The notes beneath the pieces were generated by a model. The model worked only from the letters and a program-made list of their open reading frames with translations, was not told the origin of the DNA and ran no database searches. The translations under genes were made by a program, and so were the position numbers. Positions 4,307 through 5,097 of a stretch of DNA of 5,097 nucleotides are shown here, piece by piece. The stretch covers positions 1 through 5,097 of the forward strand of contig JAJRXO010000253.1 of assembly GCA_024276255.1 (NCBI GenBank), given 5' to 3'. Numbering within the stretch: the first letter of the stretch is position 1; every line of letters begins with the position of its first letter. This DNA is from Chloroflexota bacterium (GTDB taxonomy: Bacteria; Chloroflexota; Anaerolineae; J102).

Positions 4307-5097
4307 ATGATCATCTACGAATTACCCGACGGTCAGCTTTTGTGCTGCACCCAGACAGCGCATGCCCTCATGGCGGCCTCTTTCTGCCAGCACTGGGGCA
4401 ATATCGATTTCGCGCCCCCCGAACCCCGTGATGTGCTCATGGCAGCCATTGCACAGCACGACAACGGCTGGTGGGAATGGGAACAGGCGCCCCTGCTGCG
4501 GGCAGACGGCTATCCCATGGACTTTATGCACGGGCCCTCGGGTGAAGAAAAACTGAGCATCTGGCAGCGGGGCATCGCTCGTGCCGCGGCCCAGCACCCT
4601 TACGCCGGCGTGCTCATATGGCGTCATGCCATCCTGCTTTACGATCTGGTCATCAATATGGGGTTGATCAGCGATGCCGAGGAACGCGCTGCCATCGCCG
4701 CATTTGCCGCCGAGTACGAACCCTGGCTGGCACAATTGCGTAGCCACACAACTGACGATGCCACGCTCCGGGCCTGGCTGCAGGACAACAGCGTCCGGTC
4801 GCACACAGCCCTGTTGCAATTCGGCGACTTTGCCAGCCTGCAGGTGACGATGAAGTGGGATGCCCGGCGCCTGATCCCCGGCCCGACCGACAACACAGGC
4901 ACGCTGGTCGACATCACCATGCACTACGAGGGCAATACCATCACCTTTGATCCCTGGCCCTATGGCGTCGACGCCTTTGATGTGAGCATCGCCGGTCGCT
5001 TACTCGAGCAGCGTACTTTCCCCACCCATCACAGCTATCAACAGGCGCTGGCAACCGCCCCCTACCGGCAAATCAGCTGGCGAGTGCAACGATCATA
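4307..5097 (+). CDS. DUF3891-family protein, running to the window edge
   Basis: Reads MIIYELPDGQLLCCTQTAHA and continues for 263 codons to base 5096. The last two bases are TA, so the next base may complete a stop and the protein may be essentially whole. Features of the DUF3891 family: a histidine near the N-terminus in QTAHALMAASFCQHWG (16-31), the AIAQHDNGWWEW block (48-59), MDFMHG (71-76), the PYAGVLIWRH helix (98-107) and a C-terminal beta part with FDPWPYG (214-220). Function is unknown. The spaced His19, His51-Asp52 and His107/Asp113 recall metal-dependent HD-type phosphohydrolases, which is my inference. The ribosome binding site is weak (AAGG at 4289-4292). It lies 35 bp after the cupin gene, probably co-transcribed with it and moeA. 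Family call is good; start codon fairly sure. Confidence 0.82.
   Translation, partial: MIIYELPDGQLLCCTQTAHALMAASFCQHWGNIDFAPPEPRDVLMAAIAQHDNGWWEWEQAPLLRADGYPMDFMHGPSGEEKLSIWQRGIARAAAQHPYAGVLIWRHAILLYDLVINMGLISDAEERAAIAAFAAEYEPWLAQLRSHTTDDATLRAWLQDNSVRSHTALLQFGDFASLQVTMKWDARRLIPGPTDNTGTLVDITMHYEGNTITFDPWPYGVDAFDVSIAGRLLEQRTFPTHHSYQQALATAPYRQISWRVQRS

Overview
This is a bacterial accessory region with moderately high GC and every supported gene on the + strand. It looks like a metal-stress neighbourhood joined to a short housekeeping-type cluster. The taxon cannot be fixed from the sequence. The gene types (ferritin-like/VIT protein, Acr3, ArsR, MoeA, DUF3891) suit an environmental proteobacterium or Chloroflexota member, and the arsR promoter is a textbook sigma-70 type.

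Left part (1-1116): the window opens inside a gene for a membrane ferritin-like/VIT1-CCC1 iron transporter (MbfA-like). Behind it lies a wrecked arsenic-resistance module. The first ~39 codons of a thioredoxin-type arsenate reductase (arsC) run straight into a shrunken acr3 arsenite-efflux gene. The acr3 remnant carries two apparent internal deletions, an in-frame TAG and a one-base frameshift. Neither product can be functional.

Middle part (1117-2160): an intact ArsR/SmtB regulator is driven by a strong sigma-70 promoter (perfect TTGACA, 17-bp spacer, TATACT). A 7-6-7 palindrome lies immediately after the -10 box. A related inverted repeat with the same left arm sits upstream of the next gene, which encodes a small His/Cys-rich protein (113 aa) with an Arg/Gly-rich middle and a C-terminal amphipathic helix. 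The regulator therefore probably controls both itself and this putative metal-binding protein, although the efflux genes beside it are dead. A hairpin terminator closes the unit.

Gap (2161-2627): no convincing gene was found. The stretch is rich in symmetrical DNA: a direct repeat with 22-bp spacing, a perfect 11-bp stem hairpin extended by 5 more pairs, an imperfect 67-bp palindrome, and an operator-like sequence.

Right part (2628-5097): a complete moeA (molybdenum insertion into molybdopterin), then a single-domain cupin, then a DUF3891-family protein that runs to the last base. Gaps of 60 and 35 bp suggest co-transcription. No recognised, fully new system is evident. The most interesting items are the regulon of the orphaned ArsR with its His/Cys-rich target, and the stepwise decay of the ars genes.
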